NCBI RefSeq assembly: GCF_905475345.1
Contig: NC_066586.1
Coordinates: forward strand, 15,622,900-15,686,899
Length of the DNA: 64,000 nt
From: Vespula vulgaris
Lineage: Eukaryota; Arthropoda; Insecta; Hymenoptera; Vespidae
Direction of reading: 5' to 3'
Shown here: positions 39,145-50,621 of the stretch, in pieces
How the letters are laid out: every line of letters starts with the position of its first letter
Position numbering within the stretch: the stretch's first letter is position 1
Notes under the pieces: generated by a model
Told to the model about the DNA's origin: nothing
Databases searched by the model: none
Seen by the model: the letters and a program-made list of their open reading frames with translations, nothing else
Translations under genes and position numbers: made by a program

Positions 39145-39700
39145 GTTGGTACGTATTGAATGCAGGAGAAAATGCCGGCTAAAATATAATTTTTCTATTT
39201 TTTAATTTTATTTTGTTTTTTTTTTGCTTCCTTTCTTTACCATTAATGACGTTTCATTCAACACTTCGCATAAATACTTTTTATATCTTTGGAACGTATT
39301 GAATGCATGAGAAAAAATGATGTCTGAGGTATAATATTATTTTTGTATTTTTTTATTTATTTTGTTTTCTCTTGCATTCCGTTTTACATAGTATTTTGCG
39401 TAGTTACATTTTACACCGTCGGGACGTATTGATTGCAAGAAAAAATGGCGCCTAAAGTATAACGTAATGTTTGTACTTTCCGATTTATTTATTTTTTCTT
39501 TTGCATTTCTTCTCAAACAGTACTTTGCGTAATCACTTTTAACGTCGTCGGGACGTATTGAATGCATGAGAAGATTGTGCCTAAAATATTTGTATTTTCT
39601 AAAATTTTTTTCTTTCGTATTTCGTTTTACACAACACTCGACGTAGTTACATTTTATATCGAAACGTATTGGATGCTTGAAAAAAAAAATATCTATAAAA
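39145..39700. repeat. Degenerate tandem array, five units of about 110-143 bp
   Basis: The core ACGTATTGAATGCA(T/G)GAG starts at 39151, 39294, 39424, 39553 and 39664, spaced 143, 130, 129 and 111 bases. Each core is followed by a T-rich spacer and then a second shared block of the form TTTGCGTAGTTACATTTTA. Units 3 and 4 stay in one open frame on the minus strand (39337-39567), so that frame shows an internal protein repeat (SIRPDDVKSDYAKY and SIRPDGVKCNYAKY). A likely more decayed unit follows to about 39830. Confidence 0.8.
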
Positions 39701-40061
39701 AAATATAGATATAATTTTTATCTCTTAATTATCTTTTTTTTTTCTTATTACGTTTTAGAAAAACGAGAAGAGAATATATCGTACAAATCTACGTAGATTT
39801 CAATATTTTCTCGTTGCTAGCGTTGAAAATGTTGGGTAATTGATTTACTTCTTTCTTTGGGGGGGGGGGTAAAAATAAAAAAGGAAAAAACAAAAAAATA
39901 ATAATAAAAAAAAAATAAAAAATAAAAAAAAGAACTTTTCCTCGTTAACGATCTTCTTTGAACGTTTTTCTAGGAAACAAGAGAAAAAGAAAAAAGATGA
40001 AATAGAATTCCTTTCGTAATTATTCGGTAGACGGTTCGAGCGCTTGGCACGGTATCAGAAA

Positions 40062-40084
40062 CAGAGAGAGAGAAAGAGAGAAAG

Positions 40085-40154
<70 letters not shown>
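40062..40154. repeat. GA/GATA microsatellite
   Basis: GA and GAAA repeats pass into a (GATA) run of about six copies and then a pure (GA) run. It generates Ser/Leu-rich and Arg/Glu-rich spurious open frames on both strands. Confidence 0.95.
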
Positions 40155-40155
<1 letters not shown>

Positions 40156-40852
40156 CGTTCTCCAGCTGCACCAGATTTCTCTCCGATAATCGGTTATTCG
40201 AAAGATCAACATCTGTCATTTGGTATTTGCCGCTTCATCGCGACGTTTCTCAGGTACTACTTTAGATTACATAAGAATATTTTCATATTTGAAAAGAAAA
40301 AGTATTGCTAGAGGATGTAAGATAAATATTTTCTAAGCTATTTCGAGATTTGTCTAATTATTTGATTGGATAAACTAAATCAGTTTCATTCCAGATAAGT
40401 CTTAAGGATTATAAACATTTGTAAAAAATAATATTGTACTTAGAATTAAAATAGATGAAAATTAGATATTGCTTTCTCTGACATATATATAGTCCCCATT
40501 AGTTATTAGATTTTTCGTACGTTGAAGAGCAGGTGTATGGTTCGAGGAAAAGCATATTGCGGTTGCCAGGAAAGGAGGAGGGTCGTAGAATTGGCGCCCA
40601 CTGACCCGTTGGAGGGTCAGCAATTTACTCAGGACCGTATAATATTTTGGTATCGCATGTACCCATAAAAGAACATAATATATTTATATAATGGCTCGAA
40701 AGATAGATCGAAAGACGGAGATTGTTTATTTACAAATTTTCCTGCATTTCACTACGTGATACCGTAAACGATAATGTCAAGATAAAAAGAGAGTATGAAT
40801 TTTTTAAGGGAACGATATTGATCCGCAGGTACGATTTTATTTTATCTTTTGT

Positions 40853-40856
<4 letters not shown>

Positions 40857-40894
<38 letters not shown>
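40857..40894. repeat. (AT)n microsatellite
   Basis: An uninterrupted TA run of about 19 copies, followed by CA and GTAT repeats to about 40930. Confidence 0.95.
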
Positions 40895-40903
<9 letters not shown>

Positions 40904-42560
40904 GGATGTATGTATGTATGTATATATTTATGTATGCTTGACAGCTTAATATCTGTAACAGAAACGTGTAAAATCTATCTAGAGAGGCTGTACTTTATCG
41001 GAGCAATAACGGATTGCGAGATATACATATATGTATATATGTATGAAACGTGTTTGTCTACGATAATACTTCTGGGATTTCCACGGTGCGAGCAACGATG
41101 TAATTTAAAATCTTCCTGGAGTCTTTTAAAGATATTCCTTCAGTCGCAATAAACACAGAGTGTAGGTATCGTATAATATTACAGTACGCTTGAGGTCTCG
41201 ACGTAAAGCGTTTTTCACGCGTCTCATTTAAACTATTTTTAAAGAGGCCATACTAGTGTCTTAAATATATACGTTTTTGTGTTCATCCAGACGTTTTGTT
41301 TCAATATTTCTTTCTTTCTTTTTTTTTTTTTTCATTTCGTTCAAAACGATTTTATTAATCACGAATGCGAAAATAAACGCGAAGAAATCCATTTTGGACT
41401 TTAATTTTTTCACGAGTTATTAAATATTAACGAAAAATAGTTAACGCGGCGAAAGGAAAAATTTGCATAACCGCATTAAATGCGCGTGGCGCATCTACAA
41501 GTAGGCGGCGCCCTTAAGGACCTTCTTTTATAGGTTAAAAGGGCAAGACTATAGGGGTCGAGCAAATCGAGAGCAAGACAAATCTGGTGTAACATTTTAG
41601 TAGTGCTATATATATATATATATGTATACGTGTATATATACATATGTACAGGGTTATTTGGGAAGTTGCTAACTAACAAGAAGATGATATTTATATATCT
41701 CTAATAATTTCATCGTTTCATTTTTAATAGCAAATTTTTATTATGATTTTCTCGAACATACTGCTACTGTTCCGTACGACGAAACGTCAGACATAAAGAG
41801 CTGAGAAATACAAAAGAATATCCGAATTCATATATATATTTTTTTGTACATGTACATATACATATATATATATGTGTACATGCATACATATCGTGTATAT
41901 ATATATATGTGATCTATTTCTTTTTTCATATGCGTCATGCATGCTGGATGCTTTCGCCAAACGGCAAAGACTCGTCTCGCTATGTTACTAACACTTTCGT
42001 CCATATAAATTCGTGCACGTTTCTGTATATATGTAGAGTCGTGTCTGCAGGGGTGCGGAAAGAGCTCGGAGGAGACGGCAAGGGGTTGCTGTCTCCTCCT
42101 GCGCACTCACACGATAACCCTGCGTGAACGAGCCTCTGCACGTACACAACCTTGTCCTTCGCATAGGCGCGGCTCTTTCAAATACTTTTTTACCCTGTTC
42201 CCTTTAATATTTAACTTTAACGATATTTATCCTTGCGGCGAAATCGACTTGAGAATATAGTACAATTATATAGAGAAAATCTAGATGATTTATTTTTCTT
42301 ATCTTCCTTTTGTCTAATATATAGTTTCTCATTGCGGATAAGAAGTAAGAAATTTTGCTTCTTTTCCACGAGGATGAATCTAAAGGATTGCAAATAGTTG
42401 AAAACTGTAAAGAGGATAAGGATAAAGTCGATCAATAATTGGAATCTGAATCTAAACGATTAGATGTTAGGATATAAGAAATAAATGAATGAGCCTAGAG
42501 AATAATTGAGAAGATAATATGGAAGGTGTTTAGTAGGAACGGTCGCTGAAAGGTATCCTT

Positions 42561-42773
42561 AGGGTGGTGCAAGACCGGCGCCTATGGCCCTTCAGGCGGT
42601 GTGTGCGTGCGCCTTCTATGCGGGTAGAGGGAGAGATTGGTGAGCGCCCCAATGACGTCAGGGCCGATCGTCAGGCGCAAACGGGGTTGGCACCGTACTA
42701 CTACGTCAGAATGACGAGCCGATAAACCATCCCATCGCGATTCTCTGCGGCGGGCGGGCCAACGGTCTTGGGG
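42561..42773 (+). promoter_or_regulatory. RNF207 promoter and 5' untranslated exon
   Basis: A sharp change to GC- and CpG-rich sequence. It contains a perfect palindromic cAMP-response element TGACGTCA at 42653-42660 and a second site, TACGTCA, at 42702-42708. A donor (TTGGGG|GTAAAC) at 42773/42774 pairs with an acceptor (TCTTCCAG) ending at 42885, giving a 112-nt intron just before the coding exon. The transcription start therefore lies upstream of 42773, probably 42660-42740. CRE use is inferred from the motif only. Confidence 0.6.
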
Positions 42774-42906
42774 GTAAACATCTTTGTTAATTTAATGTAT
42801 TTCTAACGACAAGACGCATTCTCGAAGAACGAAGAAATTCATCGAGAATAGAAATCGGTATACTTGGAAATTTGTCTTCTTCCAGGTGACCGTCGGTTCG
42901 CGGAGG

Positions 42907-45900
42907 ATGGCGAGCTCCGGGTCGGCGGCTGTCGACGGGGTCGGCGAGAACAATGCCACGTCCGGAGTCGATCCCGGTGTCCCCAGAAATCCACTGGTCT
43001 GTGGTGTCTGTCATGATTACTATAACGAGCCTTGCCTGCTCTCCTGCTTTCATACTTTCTGCGCCCGCTGTATACGTGGCCCTCACCTCGACGGAAAAGT
43101 CACCTGTCCCATCTGCGGGTAGTTAACAACGTCTGTTATTGCATGGCCCTACCCTTAGGATATTCGTGGGATCTACGCTCATCCCGAACAAGCAGTTTCT
43201 GCATGCTTCGTGCTGGCCTGCTGACTTTAAGATCGCTGTGTACGTTGCAAGTAAAGTAATCCAAAGTACTCCCTAATATTTATTATATTTTGCTCACTTA
43301 CAAATGCACCGAGCTTTCTCTCTTGACCTTTCATAGCAATAACATCTTAATGGTTTATACTTTGAAGATTTTTCTATTTAGGTATATATAGCATCTATAG
43401 TATATAAGTGTCATTTTCTTTTTTTTTTTTTATTAATCCATGTTAAATGTTGCTTTTGCACGTTAGAAATGTTTTATGGAATAATCTTGAAATTTTACGA
43501 CGAACGTTCAAATACTTGTTTTGCAGTATCTGTTTAGGTATTACTGATACCTGATCGTAGCACGCCTGTGAGATGTTTACCTACATTCACATATTGTGTA
43601 GAGCAGAGTAAATACAGTGTTGATCGATACTCAATCAATATGTTTGGTGCTGCATCTCTATCAAACTAGAGAGAAGTGTGTGGAATTCATTGTCTACTGC
43701 TCTTATTGTCTTCTACCTAATTGCATGTACCCATTCATGATGTCACAGTGGCATTCTTTATTGTCTGCATATCTGTGATTCATTTCACGATGTAGATGTG
43801 CTTTCATTATTTTCTAGTACAATTCTTTGATCAGCTTTTAATTCTTATTCGGATGGAGTTCATCCATGATATTAAAGTTCTTGTTCGGTTCAATTTGAAA
43901 GTTTCCATTAAGGAAATTGAATTTAATCATGCATGTTTCATTATGAATTTATAAAGTTGTTGTTTTGACATTTTTAAAAAATTACATATTTCAAATAATA
44001 TTCTTCCAGTTTGCACAAATTCCATCTATTGATTGTTCTCTTCTATTCTATCTCATTATTATTATAAAATATTAATATTTTTATATTTACAGGCAACAAA
44101 CGCAACTTAAAGAGGGTGCACAGTTACCACCACCGGATCAGTTGATACGTCAACTAGTAGAACTAGCCAATTCTGAAAATCCACCATGTGCCAATTGTGA
44201 TAAGCGAGACAAATCTACTATGTTCTTCTGCACAACATGTGGTATTTTCTTCTAAAATATTTAATTATTATTTAACGTTATTTTCTACAAGAAGAAACAT
44301 ATTATAGCTCTTGTGTCACTCAATATAGATTTATCAATTTATAGGGCAAGCTCTATGTACCCATTGCAGAGAACATACACACCGCGCAAAAATGTTCTCC
44401 TCTCATGAGGTAGTGCATATGAGCAAATGTGCGAAAGATACTCAACGTCGTTGTCCCTCTCATGGGGAGCAATACATCATGTATTGTCAAAGCGCCAAAT
44501 GCATGCTTTGTGCAACTTGTTTTCGTGATACACCGGTAGACGCTCGATTACATTGCGTGGACATCGAAAGCGCTTGGCAACAGGCTTCAAAAAAAATGGA
44601 AAGAGCAGCAAATTCAATTTGCGAATTGCAGGCAGGCGTAAGAGACGGAGTTTTGGCATTAAAATCACAGTTGGATGAGTTACGGCATAGCCTGGAATCG
44701 GAGAAACGCGCGTTAAATTCATTTTGTCAAGGAATGCAAGAAGCGATTACTAAAACTCACGCTTCCGTTCTAACGGAACTTCAACGTCAATTTGAAACTA
44801 AGGAAAGAATGGTTCGGACTCGATTGCTATCCTTGGGTAGTGCACTTCCAATATTACAGATGCATTTAATGCTGTGTACGGCTTTTACAAGTGGTGCGAC
44901 GAAATATCAATTCCTTGAACTCGCACATCCTATGCTCGAAAGATTGAGTCGCGTAGCTCAACTTGGACATCCTACGAGACCTCCTCTACTTGCTGCCCAT
45001 TTGAAAACAAATTATAGAAGCGACTTTGCTCGTACGTTACAGCCTTTCGTTGGTCAGGTACAAACACCGAAAGAATCGTTGTACGATCAGACTCATACGA
45101 TGGGCCAACAGGAACCACAGGTCATACAGGTACTTATAAACACTTCATTTTGCATCGATACCTATTTTTAATTTTACATTACAAGTTTGTTTTTCACTGC
45201 ATTTCTCGCGCACAATTCTGTGTAAGTACTTTTGTTTACAGGATTTACTATGATGTTTGTTTTGAAAATGTCGTGGTAGCTTGTAGATATATTAGAAAGA
45301 AACTTTTTTGTAGCGTGTTGGCTACACCAGGCTCTCAATGTTTTGTTCGGTAATAGAGAACGGTAGTCGGATATCGTAGTCAGTGAACACAATTACTGTA
45401 ACTCTATTGTGGTAAATCATAGTAAGCTTTATCATTATATCAGGAATACATTTTTCTAACAGAGCAGCAAGTCTGCTCAGAGAATCCAGCCGAAGAACGG
45501 AAGTGACAGTGGGCCATTTTCCAACCATTGTCGCACCTTCGATACCCAATTGAAAGAGCTAAGTCAACAACTGATGACGGTGAAAGAACGTTTAGGAGAA
45601 CTTCATCGAGACGTCGCACTACTTAGAAGAGCGAATACGCCGCCTGTGGGTACGCGTTACGAACACGTGGCGAGAGATTGTCGCGTGTTGGAGCAGCAGT
45701 TGGAACATCATCAGTTAGAATTAGAACGATTGAGAAACGTGTTTGACGCTTTGTGGGAAGAACAATTGTGTAGGATTCATATAGAGAAAGAAATTTTTCA
45801 TTCTCAGGTGTATATTTAAAAAACAATTCTTACTTCAAGTCCTACTTTGAAAATTCTTTTCCTTCTGGATTCTATAAACAACAGATTTCTTTTCTAGATG

Positions 45901-47351
45901 GACGATATTCTAACTTTAAGGAGCGAAGTGAAACAATTACAAAGTCTTACTCAGCAATTGGAACCGTTTGTGAAATCGTTTTCTACAGGAGTTACCGCAG
46001 GCGAAGTGAGCATGGCAGCTTCGGATGCTTCCAGTAATCAACATCTGCAAGCTTTATTAGATCACTTGGCTCGCTTACAGATGCAGGAACCACCTCAGTC
46101 GCAAACTCAAGCACCGACTAAGGATCATCGTCATCCACGAGGTACTATGATCATAAATGCTGACAAAGCTCTTTGCACGAAGGGTATAAAAGTAGCTATA
46201 ATCGACGATTCGGCTCGTTCATCGACAATCTCTTTTTAAACGACGATATCGATCTTGATTCTCTAGAAACGAAAGAAATACCGACACGTTGTCGGACACC
46301 GTCGGGTGTCGGTGCCGTATTAGACTCGAGCGGCAACATAGTCGTATATGGTACCGCTAAATCTTCCGATCCGAAAAGAGGAGTTCTGAGGGAGCTCATT
46401 GAAAAAGCTAGAACGAAAGAGGATCGTAAAAAATCACCCGGAAGAGATGACGGTAGTCGAGATCGTAGTCAAAGCCGACGTTCAAGAAAATCACCGGATG
46501 GTACGAAACCTAAAACACCACCGGGACATTCGTCGAGTAGCAAGGTTCGATCGTTGTATCGTTCCTTTAAAGGTGCAACCAGTGACACGTCGGCTGAGGC
46601 ACTCGACCAACCAGAAAGATGTACGGACGGTCAACAGCAGCAGCAACAACAACAACAGCAACAACAACAAGCACAGTCACACCAATCAGGTAAACACATG
46701 ATACCTCAGGTTAGGAAGATTTAACGATTTCATATAGAATTTCAAAGCTTTCTATCGTCGCCGTTAAAAGGTGGAGATGAGGGGGAATATCAACGAATTT
46801 CCGAAGCTTCTAGCATGGGCGAGGCTAAAAAACGAGTCCAAGCGCAAGTACATCCTGTACCACCTGACGACCAACAACAACTATCCAGTGGGAAAGGTAC
46901 AAAGGTGTATCCGGCCAGTGACTCCGAGGATGTCTTCTACGCGGACGAAAAGGCCCCTAACGATGTTCGAAGACGCAGACGTGCCAGCTGTGACAGCCTA
47001 AGTACAACCGGTTCTGGTAGCAGAAGATCGAGCATCGTTGACGGGACGGTAGGTCAAACCTCGCAGGATGCCAGGAAAACATTCGTTATTTTGATCGGAT
47101 CAACACCTACGTCGTCATCTCTGGTGCAGAAGCAGCGTTCCTGGGAGACCTTTCCTCGGCCAAAGAGCAAAAGAAGCGGACCTGGTGAAGCTGCGTCCTC
47201 CTCCCTGGGACAACTTAAAAGAGCCGATAGCTTCGAGGGTCACGAGGAAGCTGTACGAACGTTGGTTGCAGCGGTACAGGAAACCAGATCGCATCTGCGT
47301 CAACATCTTCTTCATCATCATCGTCATCATCGTAAGAGCAAGACGAATTAA
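42907..47351 (+). CDS. RNF207: RNF207-type RING finger/B-box protein, seven coding exons
   Basis: Relative of vertebrate RNF207, a RING E3-type protein known for modulating the HERG potassium channel and cardiac repolarisation. Exons: 42907-43118, 44093-44241, 44345-45129, 45463-45807, 45898-46141, 46267-46689 and 46738-47351; 2772 nt, 923 residues, and phases agree at every junction. C3HC4 RING: C32, C35, C47, H49, C52, C55, C67, C70. Two B-box-like zinc modules follow (CANCDKRD to CREHTHRAKMF, and CPSHGEQYIMYC to LHCVD), then a long coiled-coil region with FLELAHPMLERL and RSDFARTLQPF, and a second coiled coil (exons 4-5). The domain order and many short motifs match human RNF207 (634 residues). 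The tail from about residue 580 is an added basic, Ser-rich extension with a polyglutamine run. The exon 5/6 junction is the weakest point. A 5' untranslated exon lies upstream. Confidence 0.92.
46634..46671 (+). repeat. CAG/CAA repeat coding for polyglutamine in RNF207
   Basis: A mixed CAG and CAA run inside exon 6, in frame, encoding about 13 glutamines in the low-complexity tail. The mixture of the two codons makes the DNA less slippery than pure CAG. Confidence 0.95.
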
Positions 47352-50300
47352 GGATTACAGGGAGTCCAACTATCGAACACACGTCCTTATGAAGAAGATA
47401 AATAATCAAACCCGATTCTCGAATCTTTCCTTTCCTTTTCTTTTCTTCTCTTTTTTTTTCTTTTTTTTCCGAATTGTCTTTTCCCAATCGATTAATTTTT
47501 TTCCTACCTACATCAATTTATCGATTTCTAAACCCTTAAGAAAGAGATTCCAATGACGATTCTCGAATCAATTCAAAGTGTACTGAGGAAGAATATAATG
47601 AAAGCCTAGAGAAACATTTAGAACGATATTGTCCGAGAGACTGTAACTTTTTTGGTGATTATATACTTGTTGTTAGTCGCGAGACGTATTGTTGAGAAGA
47701 GAGAGAAAGAAAAACAGAAAAAAAAAAACAAACAAACAAACAAAGAAAAACGTTTCGTAAGTTTTTTCGAAGATTTTGAACACGTCTCGATAAATATATA
47801 TGTATATATATATATCCATACACGTTACACGTGTAAGACACACACATGTAAAAACACATACATACATACATACATACATACATACATACATACATACATA
47901 CATACATACATACATACATACATACATACATACATACATACATACATACATACATACATACATACATACATACATACATACATACATACATACATACATA
48001 CATACATACATACATACATACAGGCACGCACACACAAATACAGGTGTATACCAAAGACGGAATACACAGAGACACGTACTGACATACAAAGTAGAAAATG
48101 TTTTAATCCTGTCGAATTTGCGTAAACGTAAGGCGTAAAATCGATTGAGAGAATTTTTGTTTCGCTCGAAACGTCACTGGGAGACATTTATCAAAGGAAT
48201 TCGTTTTATCAACAAATTGATATATTCTGTTGTTCGTTAAACATAACTCTTTCATCACTTCAGAAAAAATAATAATATTATAAAGTTTATTCGTAAGGGA
48301 AGACGTGTTCCAAAATATTTGGATTCCAAATCGATAACTCCAAGATATATCTGCAAGACGATTATGACTCTTGTTATCGTTGGGTCATGATTAAAGATAA
48401 CTCTTCTATAACTTAAAGTAATAATAATATTAGGAAAAGAGAGAAAAAAAGTTTAGAGTAACGAAAAGATTTATATATATATAAGAACCGGTGATTATGA
48501 AAGTGGCTTGATAAATTATATATTTTATTTTCGTCAATATGATATTTGATTTTGGATAATTTAAATATGATTTTATTATAACAACGAAGAAAAAAAGTAT
48601 GTGTATATATTCTCGAGAAAAATAATTTGTTTATGCGATTTGAAAGTTGAAATAATAATAACAAGTGACAAGAACACTTTGTCATTTTAATGTATTAAAT
48701 AATTTTGACCAGTTTTATAATCACCGGATTGTATGTAAGACGAGCATCGTTCTCTCTTCTATTATCATTAATTCTTGATCTCCCAGTAACGGTTGTTGCA
48801 TTTAGAGCGTTGATTAGTATTAAAGTAGAGGATACGTTTACGGAAAAAAAAACTGTGCGCGCCATCGAGCTTGAAGAGTTGAAATTTTCCTATCCCTCCA
48901 ATTCTAAGAAAATTTGATTTGATCGCGAGAAAGAGACGACGATAAAAAAGGAGCTGAAGGATCGGCACCATCGCACATTGATATTTTATCGATATTAATA
49001 ATATTGTTAAACTTTTAGAAAAGATGTCATATAAAATTTGATAGCAGTAAGGATTGATAAAACGTTTAATAATGGTGCATGTCGATTATCAGTTTAATAC
49101 AGATTAATATGAGAAGTGTGCGTCGCACAGTTCGGTTGGTCGGGTAAAACAAGTTAGTTAGTAAACAACACTGCCAGCCACAAGTACATTACGAATTTAA
49201 TTGAGGGTACTCAACACACGAAAGAATAGCCTAATCCGATAAGCGTAATCGTAATCGATAATCGTTGATTATTATACCGGAATTCATGTTCATTGTATCC
49301 TCTTGATCAGTAAGTCGCGCGATATGAGGATTCTTAACGATGATATATTTATTCGTCGTCATATAAAAATAATACTCACGCATACTTACAAGAAATATAT
49401 ATATATATATACGTACATGCATTAAAGATCGTAAAATTCGATCACAATAAATCATGGAAATCGTCGTCCGGAAGTATTATTATGATAACTTAATGATTCA
49501 TCGAGAGTATCAAGTTATGGTCTTCGTGAGGGGCTTTAAGGACGTCTTAATTATAGCAGATGTACACGATAAGTATGTATGACAAAAAATGCCGAAATGC
49601 TGATAAAGTAAAATATACAGATTAAGGAATACGTTGTTTGTGCATTGATCCAAATTCGTTTTAAATGTTTGTTATCTCTTTCCTTCGCTCGAGGTACGTA
49701 TATCATTTCTTTATTTAATACGTGTATCTTTTTTTTATATACGATATATATATATATATATTTGGAATTATTTTTATACTCAAATCTCACAATGATATTT
49801 CGTATTTATTATATAGATTGCTTACAGGTTACACAACTTGAAGCGTGTGTGATTACAGCGACAGCTATGGACAAAATATGAACTACAAATGCAACAGGAA
49901 AACATTGTTCTCACTATTTACTCATTGTATTGCCAGTGTACAAGCTTATGTGTAGGTTATATCTCTGTCGCGCCTAACCTAACAATTAGAGTTAGCGTTC
50001 GACAGAAATTTTTGTATATTCATAATATAAAGTCGCTGAACTATATCAGTTATCTATAGAAAGGCAATACTCTTCGTGCAATAGTTCATTTCATTAAATT
50101 CGTCACGACGTTTCTACTAGCAGTTTTGTCTTCTTCAATGTATATTTTGAAGTTGTGTGTATATCTTGTTTAAAAATCACGTAATTTGTAAAATTTGATA
50201 CCAAATCTCGCTCGTTTGTTTCGAATAAATCGTAGATAATGCAAATGATTTTTGTTAACGTAAACGGACATGATTTTTTTTTAAAGAAAATAAAGCTTTT

Positions 50301-50621
50301 TCGAAAATTCGAAAAAGCCGTATTTTCGTTTAAGTCTTCATTTTGGAAACAAAAGCTTATTCATTAAAATCGTTCAAGAATTATGCCTATAACGTAAAGA
50401 ATTATAAGATTAGGAGCGAAGAACAGCTTTAAAATACAAATCTTTTTTATACATATGCTAATGTTTTTGTAAAACTAATTTGTACAAATTATTTTATTAT
50501 TTTTTAACATTATACTGTATTTTACATTTATTTACATACTAATATAAAAAAGAAACAGTGTAGTGCAATATTTTACACAGTTCTTTGTCAGGTAACAACA
50601 TTAACAATATCTAGATTTACT
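47352..50621. other. Convergent intergenic region, RNF207 and MTPAP 3' ends
   Basis: No supported gene. Begins with the RNF207 3' UTR, contains a very long ACAT tetranucleotide array (47855-48022), and is otherwise AT-rich. A slightly more complex stretch at about 49100-49220 and an acceptor-like site near 49829 were seen but give no coding sense. Confidence 0.55.
47855..48022. repeat. (ACAT)n tetranucleotide array, about 42 copies
   Basis: About 168 bases of near-perfect ACAT repeat, the longest pure microsatellite in the window. It lies about 500 bases beyond the RNF207 stop and may be in its 3' UTR. It explains all long open frames in 47.65-48.19 kb (poly Tyr-Ile-His-Thr on the plus strand, poly Cys-Met-Tyr-Val on the minus strand). 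Confidence 0.97.

Larger units (their letters stand above)
37859..42560. other. Gene-free AT-rich region between LUC7L3 and RNF207
   Basis: No supported gene. It holds a degenerate tandem array (39145-39700), an 11-base G run at 39859-39869, a GATA/GA microsatellite (40062-40154), a hairpin beside a TGGCGCCCA motif (40591-40620), an AT run (40857-40894) and a possible transposon end (about 41649). All the longer open frames here lie in simple repeats. Confidence 0.6.

Noticed and set aside
45150..45462. Possible coding continuation of RNF207 exon 3 past 45129
   Set aside because: The frame stops at 45171, while splicing 45129 to 45463 restores a conserved coiled-coil sequence; the intervening bases are intron.
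47652..48187. Long frames up to 157 codons on both strands
   Set aside because: All run through the ACAT array; the proteins are pure four-residue repeats.
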